Shown here: one piece after another, positions 1 to 13,332 of the stretch
Position numbering within the stretch: position 1 is the first letter of the stretch
Layout of the letters: each line of letters opens with the position of its first letter
NCBI GenBank assembly: GCA_916048095.2
Contig: OU696575.1
Location: 7,144,001-7,208,000, forward strand
Origin: Sacculina carcini
Lineage: Eukaryota; Arthropoda; Thecostraca; Sacculinidae
Direction: 5' to 3'
Length of the DNA: 64,000 nt
The notes under the pieces: generated by a model
The model's input: only the letters and a program-made list of their open reading frames with translations
What the model was told of the DNA's origin: nothing
The model's database searches: none
Made by a program: the position numbers and the translations under genes

Positions 1-2029
<2,029 letters not shown>

Positions 2030-2173
2030 GTGGATCGCTGCTGCAGTTTGTCGGATGTGCGTTGTGAGTCCAATGACAAAATCATTGCGCTCATCTACAA
2101 TTCGTGCGAACGGGCGGTGTGTTTTGTCACCACTAACGGCCTGATTGCTCTCTACAAAGTCGACGACAATCAG
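2030..2173 (+). CDS. ELP1: ELP1 exon A (WD40 propeller, N-terminal part)
   Basis: A 144-bp exon (48 codons) lies between the acceptor CACTCTCAG and the donor CAG|GTAAAT, phase 0 at both ends. It reads VDRCCSLSDV through IIALIYNSCERAVCFVTTNG to LIALYKVDDNQ. This lines up with the human ELP1 segment around '[20 protein letters not shown] DVI', where a blade strand is followed by a short regulatory-looking loop. ELP1 is the largest Elongator subunit, a scaffold with two N-terminal WD40 propellers that dimerises the complex modifying wobble uridines in tRNA. Taken alone the match is modest. Its weight comes from the next exon, which continues the same protein in the same phase. The 5' exons of the gene are not in the window. 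Confidence 0.8.
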
Positions 2174-2366
2174 GTAAATGTTTGACTAGTGATATTATTC
2201 GACAATTTCCACACTGTACTGGCTCACTCCTGAATGACTGTTGGTAGCGGCGTATATATAAGAGGCGGACTACTGGCGTTTTTGTGTCGTAAGTTGTATG
2301 AATATTTGCGATAACTGTCAGTTTTTGCTGAGAAGGTGACAAGCTTGTCTAAACTCTAAACTGGCC

Positions 2367-2814
2367 TTGAAGAAATTCAAGGCCAAAGTATATGAAATGC
2401 TACTGAAAGAGCGGAGTTGACTGTTGAGTCTTATTAATTGTATATTTATTCTTATTTATTGTTATTTATTCATGCTTATTGTTATTTATTTTCTATTTAT
2501 TTATATTTATTCTTATTTTACTCTCTATTTATTACTATTTATTATTGGTTCTTGTTATTTATTAAATTATAATTTTACTTAGTGTTGGCTGTTGTTGTTT
2601 ATTGGATCATATTTATTGTTGTTGCTGTTTTATTGAATCATATTTGTTGTTGTTGTTGTTTATTGAATCATATTTATTGTTGTTGCTGTTTATTGAATCA
2701 TATTTATTGTTGTTGTTGTTTATTGAATCATATTTATTGTTGTTGCTGTTTATTGAATCATATTTATTGGTGTTGTTGTTTATTGAATCATATTCATTTG
2801 TGTTGTTGTTACTT
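2367..2814 (+). mobile_element. LINE A copy 1, 3' tail, left piece
   Basis: The start matches the last codons of the LINE A reading frame (FKAKVNEMLLKER-stop on 19082-19140 and, reversed, near 33605). The LINE A 3' untranslated region follows, including five or six 30-bp units based on TATTGAATCATATTTATTG. The copy is strongly 5'-truncated, as is usual for LINEs. At 2815 it is interrupted by a gypsy element and resumes at 7435. Confidence 0.85.
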
Positions 2815-2965
2815 TGTGGGCAATGCCTACATTTTGTCCTGTGATATTTCATTTACATACACAACACTCATCGTGGCGCACTTCATACATTCACACACCG
2901 GTTTTAGCAATCTCACTGGCAAATACATCGGTTATGACTTGTACGTATTTCGCAAGGTTCCTACA
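2815..2965 (+). repeat. 5' LTR of the gypsy element
   Basis: The 151-bp direct repeat begins TGTGGGCAATGCC and ends GGTTCCTACA, and pairs with 7284-7434. At 151 bp it is very short for a gypsy LTR. The bases just after it form the presumed primer-binding site. Confidence 0.93.
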
Positions 2966-3235
2966 GTGGTGACCCCGATTCTGGCATTCCAAAATGGATG
3001 CAGGTAATAGTATACAGCTTGAATTGCCGCAGTTTGATGGATCAGACATAGATTCGTGGATTTTATTGTGTAAAAACATGTTTGATGCGGGGGTTTCCGA
3101 GCAGGAATGTATGTTTCGCAAAATACTTGCTAAGCTGCCAGCGTCGCATTTCCGAATTGTGAAAGATTTATGCATGTCAACCCATCTGGCAGCCGATTGC
3201 TACCAGCAGTTGACCAGCCGCCTGCGTCAGCGCCT

Positions 3236-3539
3236 ATATAATATAATATATAATTACGCATTTAAACATAGCAGTAGAGAAGGCTGTGTTCGCGTGTAAT
3301 TTTGCGGGGGCTAAGCCTCACGGCCCCGGCTGGCACACCGCAGGTCCGGCCGCCACTCGGGTTATCGCAGTCACGGCCAGCACAGAAAACTGTACGGCTG
3401 CGCGCACACGTAACCCGCCTTGCATTTGGGCATTTGGGCTATCACTTTAAGAAACGAACCCATCCGTTTCACTTCGCCAGGGAATCGAACCCTTGACCTT
3501 TCGTGCACAGAGCGTGCGTCTTAGCCACTCGGCTATGAG
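3236..3539 (-). mobile_element. tRNA-derived SINE inside the gypsy element
   Basis: The insert is bounded by the 12-bp duplication GCGTCAGCGCCT (3224-3235 and 3540-3551). On the minus strand its head reads AGCCGAGTGGCTAAGACGC, a type II tRNA-like A box, and further on GGGTTCGATTCCC, a B box. Together these form an internal RNA polymerase III promoter. A non-tRNA body follows, then an AT-rich tail at the left end. The head resembles a serine or leucine tRNA. It post-dates the gypsy insertion. Confidence 0.85.
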
Positions 3540-3551
3540 GCGTCAGCGCCT

Positions 3552-6500
3552 CCAGCTCACACCCGCCGAACGACTGGATCGGCTTAACAATTTGCCTGAG
3601 CTTGGATCGCGGAAACCGTCTGACTTGTTTAGCGATCTTCATCTGCTTTACCCCCGTGACATTGACCACGAGATCATCAGGGAAACATTTCTGTCTCGTC
3701 TACCCAGAACCCTGCAACTCATGTGTCGTGAGTGGCTCAACTCCATCTCACTGGCCGACACAGCAATCAAGGACGACGCGTTTCACCAGCCGGTCGTCGC
3801 ACGTTCACCTCGGCCAGACGATTGCAGCAGTAAATGTTCCGCAGCGCTTATTCAGCGCTCTGGCAAACGAGCGTCTGCAGCAGATGCTCTCCAACTGCCA
3901 TTTGAACACGAGACACCAGTGCGCCGACAGCGCGACAGGTTCGTGAATCGCTGGTGCGCTTCACACCGCAAGTTTGGGCCCTCTGCTCGCAGCTGTTGCA
4001 GCCCATGCACGTTTCGATTCGACGTAAAAGCTACCTGGACCGCTCCGCCAGCACTGGTAGCACACACCAGCTGCAGCGCCGTGTGTAATCTCCTTCATGT
4101 TACTGATCGTAGTGGTCGTCGGTATCTTGTAGACAGCGGCAGCGAGTTTTCCCTGCTACCAGGCACACGCTTTCACAACACACCGCTGTCTTCACCAGTC
4201 CTACGAGCAGCGAACGGCTCGAGCATTCCCGTGCACCAGAGTGATTTTCGCCTTGAGGTCGACCTGGGTTTTGGTAGAATTTACCCATTCACATTTCTGG
4301 TAGCGGGCGTGCCTTCACCCATTCTTGGAGCCGACTTTCTCCGCGAATACGGTGTGGTACTCGACATGCGAAACCGACGTCTGATTGACAGCGTCACGCA
4401 CCTGTCCACTCCCAGCAGCCGCGCGGAAACGCTGCCTCATCCCGACGTGGCTCATATCAGCGCGGTAAATCAATCCGACTGCGACGGCATTGGTTTCGAA
4501 GACATTCGCCGTAGCGACCCGTTTCAGCGCCTCTGTGCACCTCCCACTGGATTCCCAGCGATAATCTTGCCGGGGGTAGAGCACCGCATAGTCACCAAGG
4601 GTTCCCCGGTTTACGCGCGCTCCCGACGACTAATGCCTGGCAAGATGGCTGCGGCGCGGCGCGAACTTGACGAGCTACTCGCCCGGGGTATTGTTCCTTC
4701 GTCGTCACCTTGGGCCAGTCCAATACACCTTGTCGAGAAGGACGGTGGTTCGGCGTATCGCATGGTCGGGTGTTACGAGCGGTTAAACGCCATAACTACA
4801 CCGGATCGTTACCCAATCCCACACCTTCAGAGCTTCGCTGATCTGCTCGACGGCGCTAGCATATTCAGCAAGCTCGATCTGGCTCGTGCGTTCGCACAGA
4901 TTCCGGTTGCTGAAGAGGACCAGCAGAAAACTGCTATAATCACGCCATTCGGTTTGTTTCAGTACACCCGGATGCCCTTTGGCTTGTCCAATGCAGCCCA
5001 GACATTTCAGCGTCTGATCGATTCGGTGCTGCGCGGGATGCCTCTTGTTTATGCATACATGACAACACGTATGTACGTTTATGGCATTCTGGTATATTCA
5101 CCCGACGCCGAGATACACCACCTAGATCTTCAAAAACTTTTCAGGCGGTTAGGCAGCGTCGGTCTCGTCGTGAAACCTGAAAAGTGTGTCTTCGGCTGCG
5201 AGAAGGTACGTTTCCTCGGCTCGGAGGTATCGCCTCAGGGTATATGCCCTCTTCCGGATAGAGTGGCCGATTTGTGTGCCATGCCACCACCGCGCGAGGC
5301 CACTGAGTGTCGCCGATTCATCGGCATGGTGAATTTTTTTCACAGGTTCATCCCTTGTCTCGCTTCAGTTTTAACGCCACTACACGCAGCAGTGCATGGT
5401 TCACCTCGCTCATTTCTGTGGGGAGATTCTCAGGAAGCCGCATTCCAGAAGGCGAAAACAAAGCTGGCTACAGCTTCACGCCTGGCGTATCCTCAACATG
5501 ACTCCCCAGCGCAGGTCATCGCTGACGCTTCAGATGTCGCTGTTGGTGCTGTCATCCAGCAGTTCCAACACAGCCGATGGGTTCCACTGGCATATCATTC
5601 GCGCGCGCTGACCAAAGCGGAGCTGAAATGGAGCACCGGCGACAAGGAACTGTTCGCTCTGTTCAGCGTCGTCAAGCGCTTTCGCCACCTGATAGAAGGC
5701 CGGCCTGGCCTTCGCCTGCTGACAGATCACAAGCCGCTTGTTCATGCTTTTTCCAGTGCAAGTGAGAAGTCAGCGCGTGTACAGCGTCAGCTCGCTTTCA
5801 TTAGCGAATTCACGACTGACATTCAGCATCTGCCCGGGACTAAAAACTCCGCCGCCGATTATTTGAGCCGTTCTCCTCCTGCGACAGTTGCAGAAGTGAC
5901 TCAGACGTACGGCGAACAGAGAATCCATCTGAGACGTCTGGCTTCAGCCCAGGTGGACGCACTAGATATCGCCGTGTTGGCTAAGTGCCCGTCACTTAAG
6001 GTCGAGCGTCGCCCGATCACCGGAATCGCTTCTGGCCTCCTCGTGTCAACCTCTACTGGCGTCGACCGTCCACTGTTACCTGAACCACTTCAGCGAGAGG
6101 TCTTTGAGCGATTTCACAATCTGCACCATCCCAGCGCTCGAGCGACTCGTCGACTGATATCGGAACGATTCGTTTTCCAGCGAGTGTCTTCCAAGGTGGC
6201 CGAGTGGACCAAGACATGCATCAAGTGCCAAATGTGCAAGGTCTTCCGTCACCAGCACACGCCACTGAAGCGCCCGCCATTGCCGAGCAGTAGATTTGAG
6301 TCCCTTCACGTTGATATTGTCGGGCCATTGCCGGAAGTGAACGGTTACCGGTACCTCTTCACAGTCATAGACCGGTTCACTCGCTATCCCGAAGCAGTGC
6401 CTATCTCAGACGCCACCGCGCAGTCTTGCGCCAAGGCGCTGTTGGACTGGATCTCGCGGTTTGGTCTCTGCTTGAATATCACGTCGGATCGAGGCCAGCA

Positions 6501-7257
6501 ATTTGTCTCGGATCTGTGGAAAGACGTTTGGTCCCTGCTGGGTGTAAAGCTCATTACCACCTGCGCATATATGCCTCAACAAAATGGCATCGTTGAGCGG
6601 GTTCATAGAAAGCTGAAAGCGTCCCTTATGGCATCTCTACGCGATGATGCGGTTTGGCCGTCGGCGCTACCAGTTGTTCTGATGGGCCTCAGGGCGACCC
6701 ACAAACGCGATCTTGGCACATCACCAGCTGAACTCGTGTGTGGTGAGCCCATGCGCCTCCCAGGTCAGTTTTTTGCTGGAACCTCGTCCATACCCGCCAC
6801 GGAGATGGCTCGCCAACTGACAAGAGCTATGTCGCGTCTCCGACCTGTGCCAACTTCATGGCACCGACGGTACGACCGAGACAAGACGTTCCTATCTCCG
6901 TCGCTGTCATCTGCGACACATGTTTTTGTCCGAGTCGACGCGCACAGACCACCATTGACACCGCCATATCAAGGCCCGTACGCAGTGGTAAGTCGAGGAG
7001 ACAAGGCGTATGTCATTGACCGCGGTGGTCGTCGGGACACAGTGGCGGTTGATCGGCTGAAGCCAGCCTTTCTGGAGAACGACGATTCTGTACAATCTCT
7101 ACCGCCCGAACCAGCAGCACCTCGTCCAGCTCAGCCGAGTCCGCCGACCGAACAGCCTATTGCGACCCGCAGTACATCACCAACGCTGTCGGCTCATGGT
7201 CCGCGAGTCTGGTCGCGCCGGAGCCGACCAGTGAGACTGCCGGTGCGCTTTCGCTAG
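3552..7257 (+). CDS. Ty3/gypsy gag-pol coding region (fossil)
   Basis: Most of this stretch is one open frame of pol character. Seen in order are a DSGSEFSLLPG protease motif; reverse transcriptase blocks such as SSPWASPIHLVEKDGG, FSKLDLARAFAQIPV and TPFGLFQYTRMPFGLSNA; an RNase H region with TDHKPL; and an integrase with an H-H-C-C head and a DIVGPLPEVNGYRYLF core start. A proline-rich tail precedes the 3' LTR. The domain order (integrase last) marks the Ty3/gypsy group. It belongs to the element at 2815-7434 and serves no host function that I can see. Confidence 0.9.
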
Positions 7258-7283
7258 TCGGTGCTCCGCACCTGGAGGGGAGC

Positions 7284-7434
7284 TGTGGGCAATGCCTACA
7301 TTTTATCCTGTGATATTTCATTTACATACACAACACTCATCGTGGCGCACTTCATACATTCACACACCGGTTTTAGCAATCTCACTGGCAAATACATCAG
7401 TTGTGACTCGTACGTATTTCTCAAGGTTCCTACA
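7284..7434 (+). repeat. 3' LTR of the gypsy element
   Basis: The 151-bp partner of 2815-2965, preceded by a purine-rich tract (GGAGGGGAGC). The right target duplication ACTT follows at 7435-7438. Confidence 0.93.
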
Positions 7435-7842
7435 ACTTATTGAATCATATTTATATTTATTGTTGGGTGTTTCTTATTGAATCATATTGATTGTTCTTGA
7501 TTGTTATTTATTACTTATTTATTAATATTTATTCTTATTTATTGATGGCTGTTATTCACTGAATCACATATTTATTGTTGATTGTAATTATTTATTGAGG
7601 AACGTGGGCGGAGTGACATTATGGATTGTTATCGGATGATGGTTTATTATTTATTGTTATTTATTTATTATTTCCTTTCCAACTCTCTTTCTAGACTTTT
7701 TTCTTTTCGAACTCTCTTTCTCTCTGAATCTTTTGGGCGCTTCAGGTACATGGGGCCACCTTAGGGTGGTAATAGTGCTTGCACTCTTCCCATGCTACTG
7801 GATTTGCCTGTAATTAATAATAATTATAATAATAATAATAAA
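7435..7842 (+). mobile_element. LINE A copy 1, 3' tail, right piece
   Basis: LINE A 3' untranslated sequence resumes after the gypsy element. It contains the conserved block TTGGGCGCTTC-GGTACATGGGG and ends in an AAT-type tail (AATTAATAATAATT...). The same block and tail are present at 19730-19830 and, reversed, at 32838-33000. Confidence 0.87.
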
Positions 7843-8246
7843 CCAGTACATTGTTGGTGATTTAAGGCGGAATTTTAAGTATGTCTCCCAGTGGAACTAA
7901 GTCCTTGATCCGCCACTGATAGGTCGGATGTTGAGCGTAACAATAATTGTTTGTACTTATTGTCACGCGTGAATTAACATTATGCATTTACACAGTGTGA
8001 TTTGCTTTTGAATATGTTTTTGCATGTTTTTATATCGTCGCTGATTGGTTCTGGCATTAGATTGAATCCTCATTTCTCTAGCTGTCATCAACGAAGTTTT
8101 CGTGTTGTTTATTATGCGAGATACCTTTTATTCAAAGTTTTATTCAACTAAAATACTAAGTACATCGGCAACAAAGAAAAAATAGCAACGGCAATAGCAG
8201 CATAGCAATGTTTTACGTTAAGTTAAGTTAAACAATTATCAAATCA
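7843..8246. other. Intronic sequence, no gene seen
   Basis: No coding sequence was recognised. A possible single transposon terminus (reverse complement CAGTGGCGGATCAAGG) lies near 7897-7912, but no partner end could be found. Confidence 0.45.
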
Positions 8247-8254
8247 AATACTGA

Positions 8255-8766
8255 GGATCTTTCGGAGAAGATGCTCGCCAGTGAAAAGTCAAGACAAATC
8301 ATGGAGTTGTTCAACAAAAATTCTTTATTACTTTAGTATTGTGTCCGGCCGACAATTCTTACTTGCAGAAGTTGATGGATGTCAGTTTTTCAACTGACAT
8401 CTGATCAATTGTTCCGAATCCTAACTTCTTGGCATCGTCGAAAATTACTTCGCCAGCGATTGGAAATGGTTGATAGATTCATTTGATGATTGTACACCGA
8501 TGCTGATGGTGAAGGATACCACGAGCTTGCAGAAAATGAATCGAAGAATCGTTGTCATGGGTCTGAGCGGATACATTTTGGAAATTAATGTTGAGAGCAC
8601 GTATGATCTGTTAAAATAGTGATCAAATGAATTCAATGATTACCTAACCTAACCTTCACCTAATCTAACCTCACCTAACCTAACCAAAATTCTAGACGAT
8701 TGTCACGCACATGTGCGCCTGTGTGCGGATTTTACATTAGTGGCGGGCGTCTTCTCCGAAAGATCC
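8255..8766. mobile_element. Small inverted-repeat element (MITE-like)
   Basis: Ends form an imperfect inverted repeat of about 30 bp starting GGATCTTTCGGAGAAGA, with about 27 positions matching. The flanks AATACTGA (8247-8254) and AATGTTGA (8767-8774) agree at 6 of 8 positions, which could be an old 8-bp target duplication of hAT or P type. No transposase is recognisable in the 512-bp interior, which includes a CCTAA-rich tract. The superfamily is unresolved. Confidence 0.6.
8642..8688. repeat. CCTAA-type (TTAGG) imperfect repeat
   Basis: Several copies of CCTAA/CCTAACC stand in a row with interruptions. Similar short runs occur at about 13290-13320 and, as GGTTAGGTTAGG, near 16888. TTAGG is the usual arthropod telomere unit. 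These are tiny interstitial tracts, not a telomere. Confidence 0.6.
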
Positions 8767-8774
8767 AATGTTGA

Positions 8775-9236
8775 AAATAAGTAAAGGAGTATTACCTTAA
8801 ATCAGTTTATGAGCACAAGGAACGAGCAATTCCACGCATATGTAAGCAAACGAATAATATTGCCAGTTTTCACTGATTTGCCAAGCTTGGTGTAAACCAT
8901 GCTTGTCTTAAATAACACTAATCTCTCCACCGCGTTATTTTATCAATCGCTGCATTATATTATTTTATCGGCGACTCCTAGTCGCGATCCTCCCACATAT
9001 TTTGACCTCTGGTAGAAATGACGGGAATCATGAATCGTTCTGACGGGAATCATGAAAATCTTGAGGAGGGATGTTGTCAGTCGTAACAGGGTAATCATGA
9101 TTGCTTCTAATTGTGTCCAAATTTCCGCTCTGTTCAGTTGGAGGTCGGCCATTCAATTGTTTTGTCCTCAGACGAAGAGATATATTACTATCCATTGTGC
9201 CCAGATACTCGTACGTAATCTAGAACGTTCACTGGG
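8775..9236. other. Intronic sequence, no gene seen
   Basis: No recognisable coding region. A short direct duplication of TGACGGGAATCATGAA (about 9018 and 9041) is the only local structure. Part of it may be the decayed end of the gypsy remnant to its right. Confidence 0.4.
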
Positions 9237-9600
9237 GGCTGGTTAGGGCGCTTGGTCACCGATTGACACCGTTGATTTCCTACCATCGTGAAAATCAATG
9301 TTTACCAAATAGGGAGTCGCTGAGTTGATTTTGACATGCTCTACGAGCGGGTTAGATTTGCTTTGACGAACGATTTTCCTCATCAAAGCTGTACTACCTT
9401 ATAACCATTAATGTGTGGAGTAACCGTAATCCGATTTTTTTGGAACGCAAATAGTCTCTTGTGGGCCGTTGCGTTAGTTGCACTACAGAGAAGCGAACGG
9501 ATGACATGTATTGCCACGTTCATAACTTCTTGTGAGTGGGTATCATCGAGACGAATCGATCTCAAGGCTAGTTGAATGACCATCCACACAATAAGTCCTT
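9237..9600 (-). pseudogene. Decayed Ty3/gypsy pol remnant (integrase C-terminal side)
   Basis: On the minus strand short stretches resemble the downstream part of gypsy integrases, such as a 'RSLLCSATNATAHKRLF' block and a following 'DFHDGRKSTVSIGDQAP' block. The fragment is old, carries several breaks and keeps no LTR that I could pair. Its right side abuts a P-superfamily element. It is unrelated to the gypsy copy at 2815-7434. Confidence 0.6.
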
Positions 9601-9610
9601 CAATACTCAA

Positions 9611-10793
9611 GTTGTCCTTCAATACTCGACGGACGAACAGCTTTGAGCGACAAACCGTACAATGATCAATAAATTCGATCATGACTACACTGGATTCTGT
9701 GTCTATTCTCCATAAAGCACAAACAATTCGAAGTAATACCTGATTTAAGCGTGATTCACACAATATCTATGATGTTAATATGATTGAAGGTGATCCGGTG
9801 TGTTCGGATATTTCCATGTCACGCTTTATAGTAGTTCTTGCTTTTCTGGGAATGAGAACATGCTGAATTTAGACTATCAGTCGTAATTCCTTTTGCACCT
9901 TGGAACCAGCTCCAAGAACTTCCTAATAACATATAATCTACACAAACAAGAAAACATCAATAGCTCTGTGATGAAATATACCTTTCATATTAGCTGAAGT
10001 AACTGCTGAAATGATTTATTTTGATTAATATTAATTGTTGTTTTAAGCGCGCACCGTATTTTGATTAAGACACGCTCGCTATGAACCAATCTACAGCGCA
10101 GCCTCCCAGTGAACCCAAGCGGATAGTAAAATTCGCACGCGGGCCAAGATTTGAACCGCGAGCCTCAGACGCAAGATTTCAGCGCCTTAGCCACAGTACT
10201 ACTCTGTACGAGAGCTGAAGTGATATGTGTGATATATTGTCGCTGATGAGTTTCAAACACCAATAATATAAATATCTCAAAATCAGTAACCTCAATTTAA
10301 ACAATCAATTTCGACTAAAAGTGAAACACAGCTACACAGCTAAAGAGTGCCCACCTCTGTTGATTTATAACTATTATGGTACGCAAATAAATAACTACGT
10401 TGATAAGACATGTTAACGAAGCAAAGACCTAATGAGAAACGAGCAGATGTACATATTTTACTGAACCTATGAACGAAACCAAACCTCTGACCGCAGCAAA
10501 ATGTCCTGGATGATGGCATGCAGAATCATCCGAGTGATGAACACAAAATGGCTGCGTAAATCACACTTGACACGAAATCTGACAAATTCGTACCTCACTC
10601 TAAACCACACTGAAGTGAAAATCACTATACACGTCAATTATCGCCAAGAATAGCACGCGAGAAATCACTGAACACTTGAGAACACTAACCACGTGGGCTC
10701 GGTAGCGTGCAACTGCATTGACTGACAGTTGAAACAATCGCCAGTACACTGCAACGTGGCGATGACGTCATACTTTCGTGGAAGGGCCTGTAT
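9611..10793 (-). mobile_element. P-superfamily element P1 (truncated, 5' end at right)
   Basis: The sequence matches the 5' halves of P2-P5 in reverse. The right end carries the family's terminal inverted repeat, including GATGACGTCATACTTTCG and AAGGGCCTGTATC. Only the 5' part is kept: the left side ends at about 9611 against the gypsy remnant. A SINE lies at 10018-10213, at the same internal site as in the other copies. No transposase frame survives. Confidence 0.8.
10018..10213 (-). mobile_element. tRNA-derived SINE nested in P1
   Basis: On the minus strand the head includes GTGGCTAAGGCGCTG (A box) and CGGTTCAAATC (B box). It is bounded by GCTGAAATGATTT (10005-10017) and GCTGAAGTGATAT (10214-10226), the same 13-bp duplication seen around the SINE in P2-P4. 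It was therefore carried as part of the P element rather than inserted here anew. Confidence 0.8.
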
Positions 10794-13240
10794 CAACGCC
10801 ACCTAGATACAGGCCCTTCCACGAAAGTATGACGTCATCGACACGTCACACTGCGCGGACCAGTTTTTCAACTGTCAGCATGGCAGTTGCACGTTAGCGA
10901 GCGCACGTGGTTAGTGTTCTCAAGTGTTTAGTGATTTCTCGCTTGCTATTCTTGGCGATAATTGACGTGTATAGTGATTTTCACTTCAGTTTGGTTTAGA
11001 GTGAAGTGCGAATTTGTCAGTTTTCGTGTCAAGTGTGATTTGAGCAGCCATTTTGTGATCCTCACTCGGATGATTCTGTATGCCATCATCCTGGACATTT
11101 TGCCGCGGTCAGAGGTTTGGTTTCGTTCATAGGTTCAGTAAAATATGTGCATCTGTTCGTTTCTCATGAGGTCTTTGCATCGTTAAACATGTTTTATCAA
11201 CGTAGTTATATATTTGCGTACCATAATACTTATAAATCAACAGAGGAGGGCACTGTTTAGCTGTGTAGCTGCTAGTGTTTCGCTTTTAGTCGAAATTGAT
11301 TGTTTAAATTGAGGTTACTGATTTTTAGATATTCATATTATTGGTGTTTTAAACTCATTAGCGACAATATATCACACATATCACTTCAGCTCTCGGGTAG
11401 TGGCTAAAGCGCTGAAATCTTGTGTCAGAGGCTCTCGGTTCGAATCTTGGCCCGCGTGCGAATTTTACTATCCGCTTGAGTTTACTGGGAGTCTGCGCTG
11501 TAGATTGGTTCATAGTGAGACGTGTCTTATAATCAAAATACGGTGCGCGCTTAAAACAACAATTAATATTAATCAAAATATATCATTTCAGCAGTTACTT
11601 CAGCTAATATGAAAGGTGTATTTCATCACAGAGCTATTGACATTTTCTTGTTTGTGTTCTTTATATGTTATTAGGAAATTCCTGGAGCTGGTTCCAAGGT
11701 TCAAAAGGAATTTCGACTGATAGTCTAAATTCAGCATGTTCTCAATCTCAGAAAAGCAAGAACTACTAAAAAGCGTGACATGGAAATATCCAAACACACC
11801 GGATCACTTTCTATCATATTAACATCATAGATAATGTGTGAATAACGCTTAAATCAGGTATTACTTGAAATTGTTTGTGCTTTATGGAGAATAGACACAA
11901 AATCCAGTGTAGTCATGCTCGAATTTATTGATCATCGTACGGTTTGTCGCTCAAAGCTGTTCGTCTTTCGTGTATTGAAGGACAACATATTTAACTTGTG
12001 CTGAATGTTGAGAATGATTTCGCGTTGTTGGCTCTAAGATCATTGGGTGCTACAAATAATCCTGATTTATCTTAAGATACTGCTCATTTTATTTAAGTAA
12101 TATTGCGTTGGTGGACTATTCTTAATGTAATGACACCGTATAATACTCCAGGTTGAGAAATGTTAATTCGATGACTGATTCAGCTATGGATGACAGGCCT
12201 TTGTTTTTAGAGCATTTCATGAGATGGTTGGATTGATGGATGTCAGACAAGAATATGATCGGATTGACTAGAGAAGTTTTGGCTGTGTATCACACAACAT
12301 ATGCGCTTTGTGACATCACGAAGTATTGTGTGAAGGCTTTGTGATTGCATAGTATCAAATCGAATAATATTTATTTATATTGATTTCATCAGGCAATATT
12401 GATTTGATCACATCATGCACTATTGACTTCAAACATTTTACATGTTCTGCGGAATATTTTCGTGATATTTCAAAGATATTGCTAAACGTCTCATCTTTCG
12501 TATATGTGACGCTGGTATTTCATATTCCCACCATCCAGTGATCGTATATATTGCGGGTTATTGTTATTTTCTCAAAAACAGGATTGTCATTCATGTAAAA
12601 CATTTTGGCTGCGCGAAGTGAAACCATGTCATCCGAAAATTTTTCGTATTTGATAGAAATTGGTCGCCGAAGATTGGCGTATTATTTTTATGTTGATAAT
12701 ATTGTTTTGCTTTGATTTATACTGTGCAGAAGTATATTAAGTATGATAAATTGTGTATTATTGGAAACCAGCGCGATGATAGGTTTCATGCACTAGAAAA
12801 ACTGAGTGATTGCGGTGTTATGCTTGTTTACTTGTACTGTTCTCAACATCGTAATTTACAATTTGCTGCAGAAAAATTGTGTGCACCGCTGTTAATGTCC
12901 TTCTAAACATTAATTGTTGTGACAAATTCATTTACGATTAATCAGGAACAATGGAAGCGAAAACGTTCCGCATTTTATCGTATATGGTCGTTGCATGTTT
13001 GTGTTTTTACTGTTTTATGCCTGTGTGGGCTTATAATATATTCAGTTATTCTATTTGCAATTGTATTTGAAGCTTCTTATGTTGGTAACATGATTTTCAA
13101 ACTTAATTGAGCCGGAATGCAAGTCAAACACCCGCACTAAGCGCAATTTCTAATAACAACGCGTATCGCCCGTACGAGTGAAACGACCGCAATCGATGAC
13201 GTCATACTTTCGTGAAAGGGCCTGTATCTAGGTGGTGTTG
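10794..13240 (+). mobile_element. P-superfamily element P2 (near full-length, non-coding)
   Basis: A 2447-bp element bounded by inverted repeats of about 45 bp starting CAACGCCACCTAGATACAGG, each containing the palindrome TGACGTCA. Its right half keeps recognisable but disrupted P transposase sequence: the region equivalent to 'ILRWWTICNVKTPYKGSRL' is readable around 12105-12330 with stops and shifts. It stands head to head with P1, so 10793/10794 is the centre of an inverted repeat. It looks like a dead derivative of the P5 family. Confidence 0.83.
11391..11579 (+). mobile_element. tRNA-derived SINE nested in P2
   Basis: The 189-bp insert has the A box GTGGCTAAAGCGCTG and the B box GGTTCGAATC. 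It is bounded by ATATCACTTCAGC (11378-11390) and ATATCATTTCAGC (11580-11592), a 13-bp target duplication with one mismatch. Its tail is AT-rich. Confidence 0.85.
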
Positions 13241-13332
13241 GCTCCGTCCACTGCGATACTAGCGCTCTCTGACGACAGAAAGTGTAACTAACCTAACCTA
13301 TCCAACCTAACCTAACCTACTTTCAACTGTAT

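Larger units (their letters stand above)
2815..7434 (+). mobile_element. Ty3/gypsy LTR retrotransposon with short LTRs
   Basis: A fossil LTR element of 4620 bp inserted in the LINE A tail. It is flanked by the 4-bp target duplication ACTT (2811-2814 and 7435-7438); other LINE A copies show the uninterrupted site. Both ends carry 151-bp LTRs of the form TG...CA that differ at about 5 positions (roughly 3%), which points to a fairly recent insertion. A purine-rich tract precedes the 3' LTR. Internal parts in order: a gag-like region (about 2994-4000), aspartic protease (about 4120), reverse transcriptase (about 4600-5150), RNase H (about 5500-5870), and integrase with a zinc-binding head (about 6070-6850). 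It is broken by at least one event, the SINE insertion at 3236-3539. Confidence 0.92.

Noticed and set aside
2582-3007. Cysteine-rich frame with repeated CCCCLLNHIY
   Set aside because: It translates the LINE A 30-bp repeats and runs into the 5' LTR; not a protein gene.
3486-3535. tRNA gene on the minus strand
   Set aside because: A and B boxes are present but the acceptor stem and 3' end are not. It is the head of a SINE with a target duplication.
8642-8688. Interstitial telomere or chromosome fusion point
   Set aside because: Under 50 bp of imperfect CCTAA inside a small transposon; too short and degenerate.
11391-11470. tRNA gene in the P element
   Set aside because: Same reasoning: tRNA-like promoter boxes repeated at one site in five P copies, with no complete cloverleaf.
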